Positions 33,277 through 41,821 of a stretch of 64,000 nt of DNA are shown here, piece after piece. Below the pieces are notes generated by a model, which ran no database searches, had not been told where the DNA came from, and saw nothing but the letters and a program-made list of their open reading frames with translations. The stretch comes from an uncultured Actinomycetes bacterium (lineage in GTDB: Bacteria > Actinomycetota > Acidimicrobiia > Acidimicrobiales > Acidimicrobilacustridaceae): NCBI GenBank assembly GCA_937927725.1, contig CALBSE010000069.1:68737-132736 (forward strand), read 5' to 3'. Every line of letters begins with the position of its first letter. Positions within the stretch are counted from its first letter, which is position 1. Both the position numbers and the translations under genes were made by a program.

Positions 33277-34016
33277 CAGACACTCTCCGGAGAACCGAGG
33301 TACGCATCGATAACGGCCGGATCGTTCCGAACTTGTTCGGCGGTACCGCTCGCGATGATTGTCCCAAAATCGAGGACGTGGATCGTTTCGCAGACGTTCA
33401 TGACGAGTGCCATGTCGTGTTCGACGAGGCAGACGCCAAGACCATCGTTGCGGGTCAGGTTCTTGAGGAGCTCACCGAATTGTTCGGTTTCCTCTTCGGT
33501 CTGACCTGACGCAGGCTCATCAAGAAGAAGCAGCGTCGGTTGAATCATGAGCGCTCGGGCCAGTTCCACAACACGAGCCTGGCCGGTCGGGATTTCTCCG
33601 ACTTCGCGACTGGCGACATCGGCAAGCCCAACAAGACTGATGATGCGGTCGGTTTCGGCATTGACGTCCATGCGCGTGGTGCGGAAACTCCAGCGGTTGC
33701 GAATTTCCCCAGCAACACGCACGTTGTCGCGAACCGACAACGACGTGAACAACTCAAGACGCTGGAACGTACGGGCAAGACCCATGCGAGTGCGCTTATG
33801 AGGAGGCTCTTTGGTGACGTCCTTGCCATTGAAGGTGATCCGTCCGCTCGTGAGCGGCTGAAGACCAGTAATGGTGTTGAACAGGGTGGTCTTACCAGCG
33901 CCGTTCGGACCGATCAGACCAGTGATGCTTCCCGCTTCGACGGAAATCGAAACATCGTTCAGCGCAACGTTGCCACCGAACTTCACTTTTACGTCAGCAG
34001 TTTCAAGCAGAGACAC
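33276..34016 (-). CDS. livG: LivG-type ABC transporter ATPase (second locus)
   Basis: ATPase subunit of 246 residues with Walker A GPNGAGKTT, Walker B LLLDEPASGQ, and switch His in VEHDMAL. The signature is IPTGQARVVELARAL, closer to the canonical form than the first copy but still without the LSxGQ serine. The start lies 14 bp inside the end of the permease gene. Confidence 0.9.
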   Translation of the reverse strand: MSLLETADVKVKFGGNVALNDVSISVEAGSITGLIGPNGAGKTTLFNTITGLQPLTSGRITFNGKDVTKEPPHKRTRMGLARTFQRLELFTSLSVRDNVRVAGEIRNRWSFRTTRMDVNAETDRIISLVGLADVASREVGEIPTGQARVVELARALMIQPTLLLLDEPASGQTEEETEQFGELLKNLTRNDGLGVCLVEHDMALVMNVCETIHVLDFGTIIASGTAEQVRNDPAVIDAYLGSPESV

Positions 34017-36273
34017 CAGCGGCCTCCTCTCGGACGGTTCCTGCAGACGGAATCACAACGCCCTCAAGATTGAGCGCTTGATCCATTGTCGCAAGATCTT
34101 CAGGTGTAAACGGTCGGTCGATGCCAATGAGTTCCGGCGGCACAGGCTTCGGCACACCGCGCATTGCGCGAGCTAGGAGGATTTTCCCTCCGATGATCGG
34201 AACAAGAATCAGGTTGACCAGCGTGAGAATCACGAAATTCCAGTTCGTGATCACTTCGGTTGCCGTAAGTGTCCAGATCGCAGCTTCAAGGCCGATGATC
34301 GTGAACATCAGCGATTTTGATTGCTTAATGAGGTCGAGGCCATCGACAATGTCGCTCACTGCGCCCGATGGGTTTTTACCCATTGTGATGCCGATTGTTG
34401 CTGGCAACACCGTGACGGCGGAAACGAAGAACATGAAGATCGCTTCGAGGCTTGAGTAGTCGACCGCGAACTTCTTGAGTGTGAGATCAAGCATCTGCAC
34501 AAGGGCGATCAGGAAGATGCCAGCGAAAAGTGCGCCCGAGATGTAGCCGATACCCCCAACCACGGTGATCATCATGAGCGAGAGGCTCAGAAGAATGTCG
34601 AAACGGTCGGAGTTCACGGTGCCGATTTGGGCCGCCATCATGACGCCGCCGATACCAGCAATGGCTGCCGACATCATGAAGATCGAAAGTTTCAGGCGGA
34701 CAACGCTCATACCCAATGTGGCCGAAGCAGCAGGACTGTCCTTCATCGCGGCGAGACGGCGTCCGTACCCGCTGTGACGCAAATAGACCATGCCAATTCC
34801 GATGACGACAAATAGGCCGGCACAGAGGAACAAGAACGCGTCGGGGCTATTGAAATCGAACGGACCGAACTTCGGTTTCGGGATGGTGAGCTGCCCAGCG
34901 GTGAAGATCGTGAACTTCCATCCGAAAAGGTCGCGCTCGTTGCGTTCGGTGAGAATCATTCGCGAAACGAAGACGCCAAAGGCCATTGTGGCGAGCGCCA
35001 GGTAGAGGCCACGCAATCGGAGAGCTGGCAATGCAATGACTGCACCGACCAACGCGGTAACCACCGCGGCGAGGAGAATTCCCCACAGGGTCATGCGCGC
35101 ATCGGTTCCGGAACCAGATGTGCCGAAGTGGTAAACGATGATGACGGCGATGGCGCCAAACGACAGTGCGGCAAGGTTGATTTCGCCAGCGAAGCCGGTG
35201 AGAAGCACAAGCGACAATGCGATGATCGCAAAGGTCAGCGCAAGCGTCAGCGTGTTCACGGCCGTGCGCTCCATGATGACCTTGAGGCAGAACACCACAA
35301 CCATGAGCACAAGGCCAGCGATCCAGGCAGTACGAAGTGACGGCATGCGGAAACGTTCACGCAGGCGAAGCACCGTCGTCCCACGAAGTCGATCCTGCGG
35401 AAGCACGATGAGCACAATGAAGAGGAAGATCATCGGCAGCGAGTTACGGAACGAGCTCGACCACGTCCACTTGCTCGGGAAATAGGCGATCACATAGGTC
35501 GTCGTGAGACCGATCACGATGGCGCCGGCAAACGTGCGCGGAAGGCTGCGCAGACGGCCGAACATCGCAGCAGCGAATGCATCGATAACCAGCAGAGTGA
35601 GCTGACCTGCACTCATTGCCGAACCGATCATCGGCTGAATGAGGATGCCGGCGAGAGCGGCAAGGAATGAACCTCCGGCCCATGAGATCATGGCGAGTCG
35701 CTCGGGCCGTCCACCGTTGAGTTGGAGAAGTTCGGGATCGTCCACCACTGCGCGCATTGCGACGCCGTATCGGGTGCGAACAAACAGCAACCGAATACCC
35801 ACGGCAATGACAATTGCAATAACAAAGGCGATGAGTTCGTGCCACGAAACTTTGAGCGAACCGAAGTGCACAAACGCATTCGGGCCGAAGAACTTCTGGA
35901 ACTGACGAGGGGTACTTGACGTCGGGTTCCAAACCCATGTGGCGAGAGCCTGGAAGCCGAGCATGACGCCGATCGGAACGATGATTTTCGTGACCTCGGA
36001 GGTGCCACGAAGGTTCTTCATGACGACCTGATAGAGAAGCGCGCCCAAGAGTGGGGCGAGCACGCCGAGGACCATGAGCAGCGCAAGCGGTGCCGGCCAA
36101 TTCCAGCCCCATCGGAACTGCCAATAGGTGAAGACGGCGAGCATGGCGATTGCACCCTGGGCGAAGTTGAAAATGCCAGAGGTGGTGTAGGTGACGACAA
36201 GACCCGAGGCGGCAATGAAGTAGGAGCCGCCAATTGCCAAGCCCAAGATCGTGTACTGCAGGAATGTCTGCAC
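34003..36273 (-). CDS. Fused LivH-LivM permease with a C-terminal RPFT tail (second locus)
   Basis: 756-residue permease. The LivH half begins FLQYTILGLAIGGSYFIAAS and includes SGIFNFAQGAIAM and VDDPELLQLNGGRPERL; the LivM half has LLTGFAGEINLAALSFGA and ALRLRGLYLALATMAFG. The hydrophilic C-terminus contains DRPFTPEDLATMDQALNL, matching the tail of the first permease. The GTG at 36273 is chosen, since GAGGGGG lies 7 nt upstream. No binding-protein gene is adjacent in this locus, so it may share one encoded elsewhere. Confidence 0.87.
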   Translation of the reverse strand: MQTFLQYTILGLAIGGSYFIAASGLVVTYTTSGIFNFAQGAIAMLAVFTYWQFRWGWNWPAPLALLMVLGVLAPLLGALLYQVVMKNLRGTSEVTKIIVPIGVMLGFQALATWVWNPTSSTPRQFQKFFGPNAFVHFGSLKVSWHELIAFVIAIVIAVGIRLLFVRTRYGVAMRAVVDDPELLQLNGGRPERLAMISWAGGSFLAALAGILIQPMIGSAMSAGQLTLLVIDAFAAAMFGRLRSLPRTFAGAIVIGLTTTYVIAYFPSKWTWSSSFRNSLPMIFLFIVLIVLPQDRLRGTTVLRLRERFRMPSLRTAWIAGLVLMVVVFCLKVIMERTAVNTLTLALTFAIIALSLVLLTGFAGEINLAALSFGAIAVIIVYHFGTSGSGTDARMTLWGILLAAVVTALVGAVIALPALRLRGLYLALATMAFGVFVSRMILTERNERDLFGWKFTIFTAGQLTIPKPKFGPFDFNSPDAFLFLCAGLFVVIGIGMVYLRHSGYGRRLAAMKDSPAASATLGMSVVRLKLSIFMMSAAIAGIGGVMMAAQIGTVNSDRFDILLSLSLMMITVVGGIGYISGALFAGIFLIALVQMLDLTLKKFAVDYSSLEAIFMFFVSAVTVLPATIGITMGKNPSGAVSDIVDGLDLIKQSKSLMFTIIGLEAAIWTLTATEVITNWNFVILTLVNLILVPIIGGKILLARAMRGVPKPVPPELIGIDRPFTPEDLATMDQALNLEGVVIPSAGTVREEAAGVSA

Positions 36274-36464
36274 TCTGTGCCCCCTCGCCCCAAAGCGGGA
36301 CGTTCCTCAAACTGATGTCGAACTGTGACCGACGCCACCTTAGTGTTCCGAATCGGACGAAGGAGCGGCGACGTGGAGTGGTGAGACTACCGGCACACCA
36401 CAGTGAGAGAAAGTTACCCCAGTGAACTATTTCGTCGGGACCCGAGAGCCCATCGAACCGGCAA
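36274..36464. other. Intergenic region upstream of the second Liv-type operon
   Basis: 191 bp between the permease start and the FadD stop. It should hold the operon promoter and the end of the FadD transcript, but I see no convincing -10/-35 or strong terminator. A distant repeat (AGTGAACT near 36422, AGTTCACT near 36466) overlaps the FadD stop. Confidence 0.5.
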
Positions 36465-38054
36465 TCAGTTCACTTGGCGACCGCCATCCCCCCAGTACTG
36501 AGCGCGAAGCGCCTTCTTGTCAGGCTTGCCCAGCGCACTCAGCGGAATAGCGTCGATGAAGTCGACGCTCTTGGGAGCCTGCACAGATCCCTTCGCTTCT
36601 TTCACGAGGGCGATGAGTTCGTCGGCCTCGACGGATTCACCGGGACGGCGCACGACGACCGCTTTCACCGATTCACCCCATCGCTCATCCGGAACACCGA
36701 TAACCGCGACTGCCGAGACGGCGGGGTGCGCAGAAATGACGTCTTCGACTTCACGCGGGTACACGTTGAATCCGCCGGTGATGATCATGTCCTTCTTGCG
36801 ATCGACGATGTAGAGGAATCCCTCATCGTCAGCGCGAGCGACGTCGCCGGTGTGGAGCCAGCCGTGCTCAAACGCTTCTGCAGTCTGCTCGGGCTTACCG
36901 AGGTACCCCTTCATGTTGAGCGGACCTCGAACACAGATTTCGCCAGGCTCACCGTGCGGAACAACGTTGCCGGCATCATCCAGCAGTGCGACGTGCAACC
37001 ACGGCACTGGACGTCCGCAGCTTGCGAGACGCTCAAGATTGTCGGGATCGTGATCTTCCTTGCGCAACACCGTGATCGTCATCGGACATTCTGCCTGACC
37101 GTAGAACTGGAAGAAGATCGGTCCCATACGACGAATGCCCTCAGCGAGACGTGTCGGTGAAATTGCTGATGCTCCGTAGAAAATCGTCTGCAAACTCGAC
37201 AGGTCGTACTGGTCAAACTTCGGATGATCAAGAAGCACGTAGATCATGGTGGGCACCAGCATCGTTGCGGTGATGCGATGGTCCTGCACGGTCTGCATGA
37301 ATTTCTCTGGATCAAAACCAGGAAGCACGGTGAGAGAACCGCCCTTGAGAAGTGTCGGCGTGAAGAATGCAGCACCGGCATGCGACAAGGGTGTGCAGAT
37401 AAGGAACCGAACTTCGTCGGGCCACTGCCAATCAGACATTTGAATCTGAGTCATCGTGGCGCCGCCCCGATAACTACTCATAATTCCCTTCGGTTTTCCG
37501 GTGGTTCCACCTGAGTACGCAATGCCTGCCAGGTCTTCGCCATTGACCAACGGCGCAACGAGCGGCTTCGGCTCAAACGTCATCGCTAACGCATTGAGGT
37601 CTTCGCCAAACTCGCAAGGACCTAAGGAAAGGAAGTGCTTAATTGTCGGAACGCGTTCTGCAAGTTCACGCGCTCGTTCAGTGAAGTTGTCGGGATCGAA
37701 GACAAGCGCTTCGGCACCGCAGTCGCTGAGCACATACGCCTGATCATCGACCGAACCCATTGGATGCAACGGCGTAGATCGAGTTGCGTTGACCTGGTTG
37801 GCCGCCATGTTGAAAAGAACTTCTGGTCGATTGAGGGCGAGAACTGAAAGTTGTTTGCCTTGCGTAAGGCCTTTCGACGCCAGTGCTTGCGCGTAGCGAC
37901 TCACCATCTCGCTCATTTCGCGCGCCGTCATTTCGCGTTGGCCAATGATGTTGACGGCCGGATTGTCCGGCGTACGACTCAACGCGCTGATGATGAGGTC
38001 AGCGGCAAAGATTGGTCGATTGAGTTCGGCGGGGTCCCACGAGGCGTCAGTCAT
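36465..38054 (-). CDS. Acyl-CoA synthetase (AMP-forming, FadD family)
   Basis: AMP-dependent acyl-CoA ligase of 529 residues. P-loop YSGGTTGKPKG (180-190), FYGQAECPMT as the A5 motif, GWLHTGDVARADDEGFLYIVDR split across the A7/A8 region, and catalytic Lys in LGKPDKKAL near the C-terminus. The C-terminal ALRAQYW resembles mycobacterial FadD8-type enzymes, but the substrate is open. It starts leaderless at ATG 38054, 48 bp after the MarR gene, which may control it. Confidence 0.82.
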   Translation of the reverse strand: MTDASWDPAELNRPIFAADLIISALSRTPDNPAVNIIGQREMTAREMSEMVSRYAQALASKGLTQGKQLSVLALNRPEVLFNMAANQVNATRSTPLHPMGSVDDQAYVLSDCGAEALVFDPDNFTERARELAERVPTIKHFLSLGPCEFGEDLNALAMTFEPKPLVAPLVNGEDLAGIAYSGGTTGKPKGIMSSYRGGATMTQIQMSDWQWPDEVRFLICTPLSHAGAAFFTPTLLKGGSLTVLPGFDPEKFMQTVQDHRITATMLVPTMIYVLLDHPKFDQYDLSSLQTIFYGASAISPTRLAEGIRRMGPIFFQFYGQAECPMTITVLRKEDHDPDNLERLASCGRPVPWLHVALLDDAGNVVPHGEPGEICVRGPLNMKGYLGKPEQTAEAFEHGWLHTGDVARADDEGFLYIVDRKKDMIITGGFNVYPREVEDVISAHPAVSAVAVIGVPDERWGESVKAVVVRRPGESVEADELIALVKEAKGSVQAPKSVDFIDAIPLSALGKPDKKALRAQYWGDGGRQVN

Positions 38055-38061
38055 AACGAGG

Positions 38062-38067
38062 AATGTA
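38062..38067 (-). promoter_or_regulatory. Leaderless -10 element of the FadD gene
   Basis: TACATT on the minus strand, 7 nt, then ATG at 38054. Confidence 0.5.
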
Positions 38068-38102
38068 GGTCACGACTTTGGGTCATGCCCGCACACTGTC
38101 GA

Positions 38103-38582
38103 TCAGCTGGCGCGACTCTGTTGCTCTAAAAGCGACGGGCTCTTGGAAATGTCGCGGGCAACGCGTTCGAGTAACACCCGGAGGGTACGAAGGTCCTCAG
38201 CCGACCACTCCGAAAACGTCTCGGCGTTGATGTCATCGGCGGCACGGCGATACCGATTCCAAGCATCAGCGCCTTTCGGACTGAGCTCCACAATTCCCGC
38301 GCGCCCATCAGTGGGATCAGAACTACGGAAGACATAGCCGCCGTCTCCGAGTTCTTTGATCTCGCGGCTGATCAACGGCGCTTCCAGACCAGTGAGCCGG
38401 GCCAACGACGAGAGTCGCACTGGACCAGATGCGTGAAGTGCTCCGAGAATCGAGAGAGCCGGCCGAGAGAGCATGACCCCCGATCGCTCGGAGCGGTTTC
38501 GTGCAGAGACCCGACCGGTCGAGATCCGGTTGATACGCGAAAGCGCTTGATCCAACTTTCGAAGATCGTCCACCCTGCTCAC
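38103..38582 (-). CDS. MarR-family transcriptional regulator
   Basis: 159 residues. Winged helix-turn-helix is clear: LSSLARLTGLEAPLISREIK as HTH (about 57-76), then wing GYVFRSSDPTDGRAG with the conserved DxRA-type GRA, and flanking helices for dimerisation. The GTG start follows TACGGT by 7 nt. It probably represses or co-regulates the downstream acyl-CoA ligase, possibly sensing its CoA product; the operator is not identified. Confidence 0.82.
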   Translation of the reverse strand: MSRVDDLRKLDQALSRINRISTGRVSARNRSERSGVMLSRPALSILGALHASGPVRLSSLARLTGLEAPLISREIKELGDGGYVFRSSDPTDGRAGIVELSPKGADAWNRYRRAADDINAETFSEWSAEDLRTLRVLLERVARDISKSPSLLEQQSRAS

Positions 38583-38589
38583 GGCGCGA

Positions 38590-38595
38590 ACCGTA
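38590..38595 (-). promoter_or_regulatory. Leaderless -10 element of the MarR gene
   Basis: TACGGT on the minus strand, 7 nt, then GTG at 38582. Confidence 0.5.
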
Positions 38596-38683
38596 GCGCG
38601 ATCTGACCCTCAATGTGACGGATGACACGTTTTGGGAATTTCGCAACCCTCGGCCTGATCGCCCGCAGGCGAGTTCTGCCCGC

Positions 38684-39796
38684 CTAGCGGCCTTCCCAGT
38701 AGATGCCTTCGAGCATTTGCTCGAGCAACCCGCGGAACATGATGACGTCGTCGGGCTCGGCAGGTGCCTCTTGCTGTCCGTACAAGACGCCACGGGTCGT
38801 GGTGCGAACCGAAACGGTGGCGAACCGAAGTGCGGCAAAGACCTCGAACCATTCGAGGGCCTCGACCGAACGACCACTCATCTCGGTGTAGAGCGCGGCC
38901 ATGTCGGAGCGACGCATGAAGTCGGGAAGACCAGGCATTCCGTAGGTGACCGCCATGTTCTGGAAAAACGCATGCAAAAAGATCATCCACGCCAAATCAA
39001 CTTCTGCTGGACCAAGACATGCCATTTCCCAGTCGAGAACGGCGGTCGGCGTAGGGCCTTCAAACAACATGTTTCCGATGCGAGCATCGCCCCAATTCAA
39101 AACAGTCGGATTGACCAGTGTCGGCCGGTTGGCCTCGAGCCATTCAAACGTTCGTTCAATAAGCGGGTAGTGAACATCGCCACGGGCCCACTCGTAGTAG
39201 TCACGCTCGTGACCAAGATGCTGATCAAGTGCGGACTCGCCCTTGTCTGGACGAGCAAGAAACGCGAGATCGGTGTTATCGGGACGAAGTTCGTGAAGAT
39301 CCACGAGTGTGCGGACCGCATTTCGCTGCATCGTTTCGCGACCCTCTTCCGACAGGTCACATACCCATCCACCGAAGACATACGGCGGCATATCGGCAGG
39401 AGCACTGCCCGGAAGGCGCTTCATGACCAGGAAGGGTGTGTCGAGAACTGCGGTATCGAGTTCAACATGCGTGACTTCCGGAACCGGAACGTTGGTGTTC
39501 GCTCGAACAACGTTCATGGCGTTGGCCTGAAGTTGGATGTCGTAGTTCTGGAAAACAGGAATGACGTGAGGAAGCGGCGCCATGCGAGCGACGTACTGCG
39601 TCATCTCACCGTCAAGGGTGATGTCGAAGAGACAGCTTTCACTCGACATTCCGTTATCGGGAGCGACAACGTTTGCAACGACGGAGCCGGCGCCAAACGC
39701 AGTTTTTGCCCAATCGGTGAGGCGACCCGTCAGTTCGGACGGATCGCGCCGCCACGGAGTTTCGGTGGCGTGGAAACCTTCGTCATTGTCAGCCAT
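38684..39796 (-). CDS. APH/ACAD10-type phosphotransferase
   Basis: Kinase-like phosphotransferase of 370 residues. Catalytic loop is LNWGDARIGNMLF with Asp and Asn at canonical spacing; the Mg-binding motif is AVLDWEMACLGPAEVDLAW. N-terminal SSESCLFDITLDG corresponds to the nucleotide loop. I chose ATG 39796, since TATCGT lies 7 nt upstream; a GTG at 39823 is possible. The family includes fatty-acid-linked kinases such as the ACAD10/11 domain and LvaA. It stands alone between MarR and TetR, and unlike the copy at 3874 it has a complete active site. Confidence 0.78.
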   Translation of the reverse strand: MADNDEGFHATETPWRRDPSELTGRLTDWAKTAFGAGSVVANVVAPDNGMSSESCLFDITLDGEMTQYVARMAPLPHVIPVFQNYDIQLQANAMNVVRANTNVPVPEVTHVELDTAVLDTPFLVMKRLPGSAPADMPPYVFGGWVCDLSEEGRETMQRNAVRTLVDLHELRPDNTDLAFLARPDKGESALDQHLGHERDYYEWARGDVHYPLIERTFEWLEANRPTLVNPTVLNWGDARIGNMLFEGPTPTAVLDWEMACLGPAEVDLAWMIFLHAFFQNMAVTYGMPGLPDFMRRSDMAALYTEMSGRSVEALEWFEVFAALRFATVSVRTTTRGVLYGQQEAPAEPDDVIMFRGLLEQMLEGIYWEGR

Positions 39797-39803
39797 GGTC
39801 CGG

Positions 39804-39809
39804 ACGATA
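39804..39809 (-). promoter_or_regulatory. Leaderless -10 element of the phosphotransferase gene
   Basis: TATCGT on the minus strand, 7 nt, then ATG at 39796; this supports the chosen start. Confidence 0.5.
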
Positions 39810-39835
39810 GTCGCGTCAAACACGCCCTTCCGAAG

Positions 39836-40489
39836 TCACCGATTCGCTTCGAAACCCGCCAAGAGTGACTGCAATCCGTAGTCAAAGACCGTGTCATAGG
39901 CCGCAGGGTCGGCGAGTGCGCTGACGAGTTCACGGTCGGGAAAGTCGGCAGGCCAAAGATCGGGATCGACGGTGCCATGACTTGCATTTCGTGCCGCGGC
40001 GCGGTCCATCAAGACCGAGGAAATCACGTGGACCTGAAGCGCTCGCAGTCGGAGTGCCGCAGCCGAACCACGTAAGCCGATGGACTCAAGTTCAATCGCG
40101 AGTGCCTGTTGAACCGGAAGAAACATGGCCGGAGAACGATCTCGCTCATGAGCAAGGCCCACGAGATGCTGTCGTTCGAGCAACGTTGCTCGAAGCTGTC
40201 GGGCAAGCGATGCCATCCGCTCAAGCGGCGTCTCACCAACAGCGCGGATCGTTTCCATGCGATCGAGGAGCCGATCTACAAGTCCATCAAGAACTGCATC
40301 ACGATTGCCCACATGCCAATAGATCGACGTAACTGCAACGCCAAGATCGTCGGAAAGTCGACGCATCGTGAGCGCGTCGACACCATGTCGCTCAACGATG
40401 TTGCCGGCGACTTCAAGGATTTCGTCGGCGGTGACCGGTCGACCATCACGGTCGACCGGCGCACCACCAACACGTGACGCTGCGCTCAT
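39836..40489 (-). CDS. TetR-family regulator ending the amidohydrolase operon
   Basis: 217 residues from ATG 40489. The N-terminal HTH is VTADEILEVAGNIVERHGVDALTMRRLSDDLGVAVTSIYWHVGNRDAVLD (split across about 19-68), with the recognition helix near VAVTSIYWHVG. The ligand domain is not diagnostic. The ATG stands 7 bp after the stop of the amidohydrolase at 40497, so it is probably translated by coupling. It is well placed to autoregulate via the operator at 43096. Confidence 0.8.
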   Translation of the reverse strand: MSAASRVGGAPVDRDGRPVTADEILEVAGNIVERHGVDALTMRRLSDDLGVAVTSIYWHVGNRDAVLDGLVDRLLDRMETIRAVGETPLERMASLARQLRATLLERQHLVGLAHERDRSPAMFLPVQQALAIELESIGLRGSAAALRLRALQVHVISSVLMDRAAARNASHGTVDPDLWPADFPDRELVSALADPAAYDTVFDYGLQSLLAGFEANR

Positions 40490-40496
40490 TCGCGAA

Positions 40497-41807
40497 TTAC
40501 TGCGGGATAAGCGGGAAGTCGTGACCGGTAAGCCAGTGACGTCCAATTTCCTTCACTGGCGCCCAGCGATCGGTGAGGTCCTGAGCAGTGCGACCTTCGC
40601 CAAGCTGACCGAGGTCGGTCGGCGTGGGACCAACCTTTTCGGAGATCTTGCGGAGCGCTTCCATGTCGAATCCGAATGCGTCGCCGGCGCTGAGGCCGAG
40701 CATGACGCGTGACTCGTCAATCGGAATGTCGTAGAAGGTCTTCTTCAACCATTCGTGCGTGTTGGGCCAGGTGCCTTCGGGATGCGGGAAGTCAGTGCCC
40801 CAGAGCATGTTCTGGATACCGATTTCGTAACGCTGCCCCATCTCCCGACGCTTCACGTTGGCAAGACCGGTGAAGCAGTTGCGGTCGATGTATTCGCTCG
40901 GAAGCATTTCGACTTTGCCCGAGAACGCGCCGGCGCCGAGCTTCTCTGAACCCTTCTGTCCTGCCCACAGGCGATCCCAGAACCACAGAAGCTGCGGAAG
41001 CCACCAGCAGCCACCTTCGGTCGCACAGAACTTGAGTTTCGGGTAACGCTCGAACACGCCGGACCACAACATGAACCACATCGGACGCGCTGGCCACCAG
41101 GTGACTTCGGTGACGTAAATACCGAGGAGGTCGCCGTACTCTTCGCGAGGTGCCGAGCCCGAGTGGGTAACGATCGGCATGTCGTATTCCTCGCACAGCG
41201 CCCAAATGGGGTCGTAACGACGATCGTGATACGGGATTTGGTTGCACCAGCGCGCGGGGATCATTACCGCACCGAGACCATGCTCCTTCGCCCATTTGAT
41301 TTCAGCGAGCGCATCTTCAACGGGACCAGTGATCGGAACCAACGCGACGCCGCAGCGACGCTCCGGATTGGTCGAACACAAGTCAGCAAGCCAACGATTG
41401 TGGGCCTTTGCTCCGGCCAGGCCGAGTTCGGGATCTAAGTCGCCCGAAAGGCCGAGACCGGCACCGAAGGGAACCGCAGTGCGACTTTCGACTGCATCGG
41501 AGTCGGGATAGACGACTTCACCAGCGACGCCATCGCTATCGAGGGTCTGATCGCGCTTGATGGCATCCCAACCGCCAGCAAGTTCCTCATCATGTTCTTC
41601 GAACCACTTCTTGGCGTATTTGTCGTCGCGCACCCCAAGTCGAGTCGATGCTTCGATCAGTTCTTTCTGTTCAAGAAGAAACCCATCGAGTTGATCGTGA
41701 TACTTCTTTTCGAGATATGGGCGGTAGTCGTTCGTCGGCAAACCGGCATGGCTATCAGCGGCAATGATCAGGTACGGATCGTTGTCGGCAAAATCTTCAG
41801 GCTTCAT
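40497..41807 (-). CDS. Amidohydrolase-2 family protein
   Basis: Metal-dependent-hydrolase-fold protein of 436 residues from ATG 41807, which follows GAGGGGAAACCA. N-terminal IIAADSHAGL carries one His of the metal motif, then IVTHSGSAPREEYG, FCATEGGCWWLP, and WGTDFPHPEGTWP with the metal Asp. It is paralogous to the next gene and more distantly to 49014-50222. The family includes decarboxylases and C-C hydrolases such as ACMSD and LigY, so ring-product cleavage is possible. It is the second gene of a three-gene operon. Confidence 0.78.
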   Translation of the reverse strand: MKPEDFADNDPYLIIAADSHAGLPTNDYRPYLEKKYHDQLDGFLLEQKELIEASTRLGVRDDKYAKKWFEEHDEELAGGWDAIKRDQTLDSDGVAGEVVYPDSDAVESRTAVPFGAGLGLSGDLDPELGLAGAKAHNRWLADLCSTNPERRCGVALVPITGPVEDALAEIKWAKEHGLGAVMIPARWCNQIPYHDRRYDPIWALCEEYDMPIVTHSGSAPREEYGDLLGIYVTEVTWWPARPMWFMLWSGVFERYPKLKFCATEGGCWWLPQLLWFWDRLWAGQKGSEKLGAGAFSGKVEMLPSEYIDRNCFTGLANVKRREMGQRYEIGIQNMLWGTDFPHPEGTWPNTHEWLKKTFYDIPIDESRVMLGLSAGDAFGFDMEALRKISEKVGPTPTDLGQLGEGRTAQDLTDRWAPVKEIGRHWLTGHDFPLIPQ

Positions 41808-41821
41808 TGGTTTCCCCTCAG

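Noticed and set aside
36421..36475. AGTGAACT / AGTTCACT repeat at the end of the FadD gene.
   Set aside because: The arms are short, more than 35 nt apart and partly inside the coding end; it does not look like an efficient terminator.
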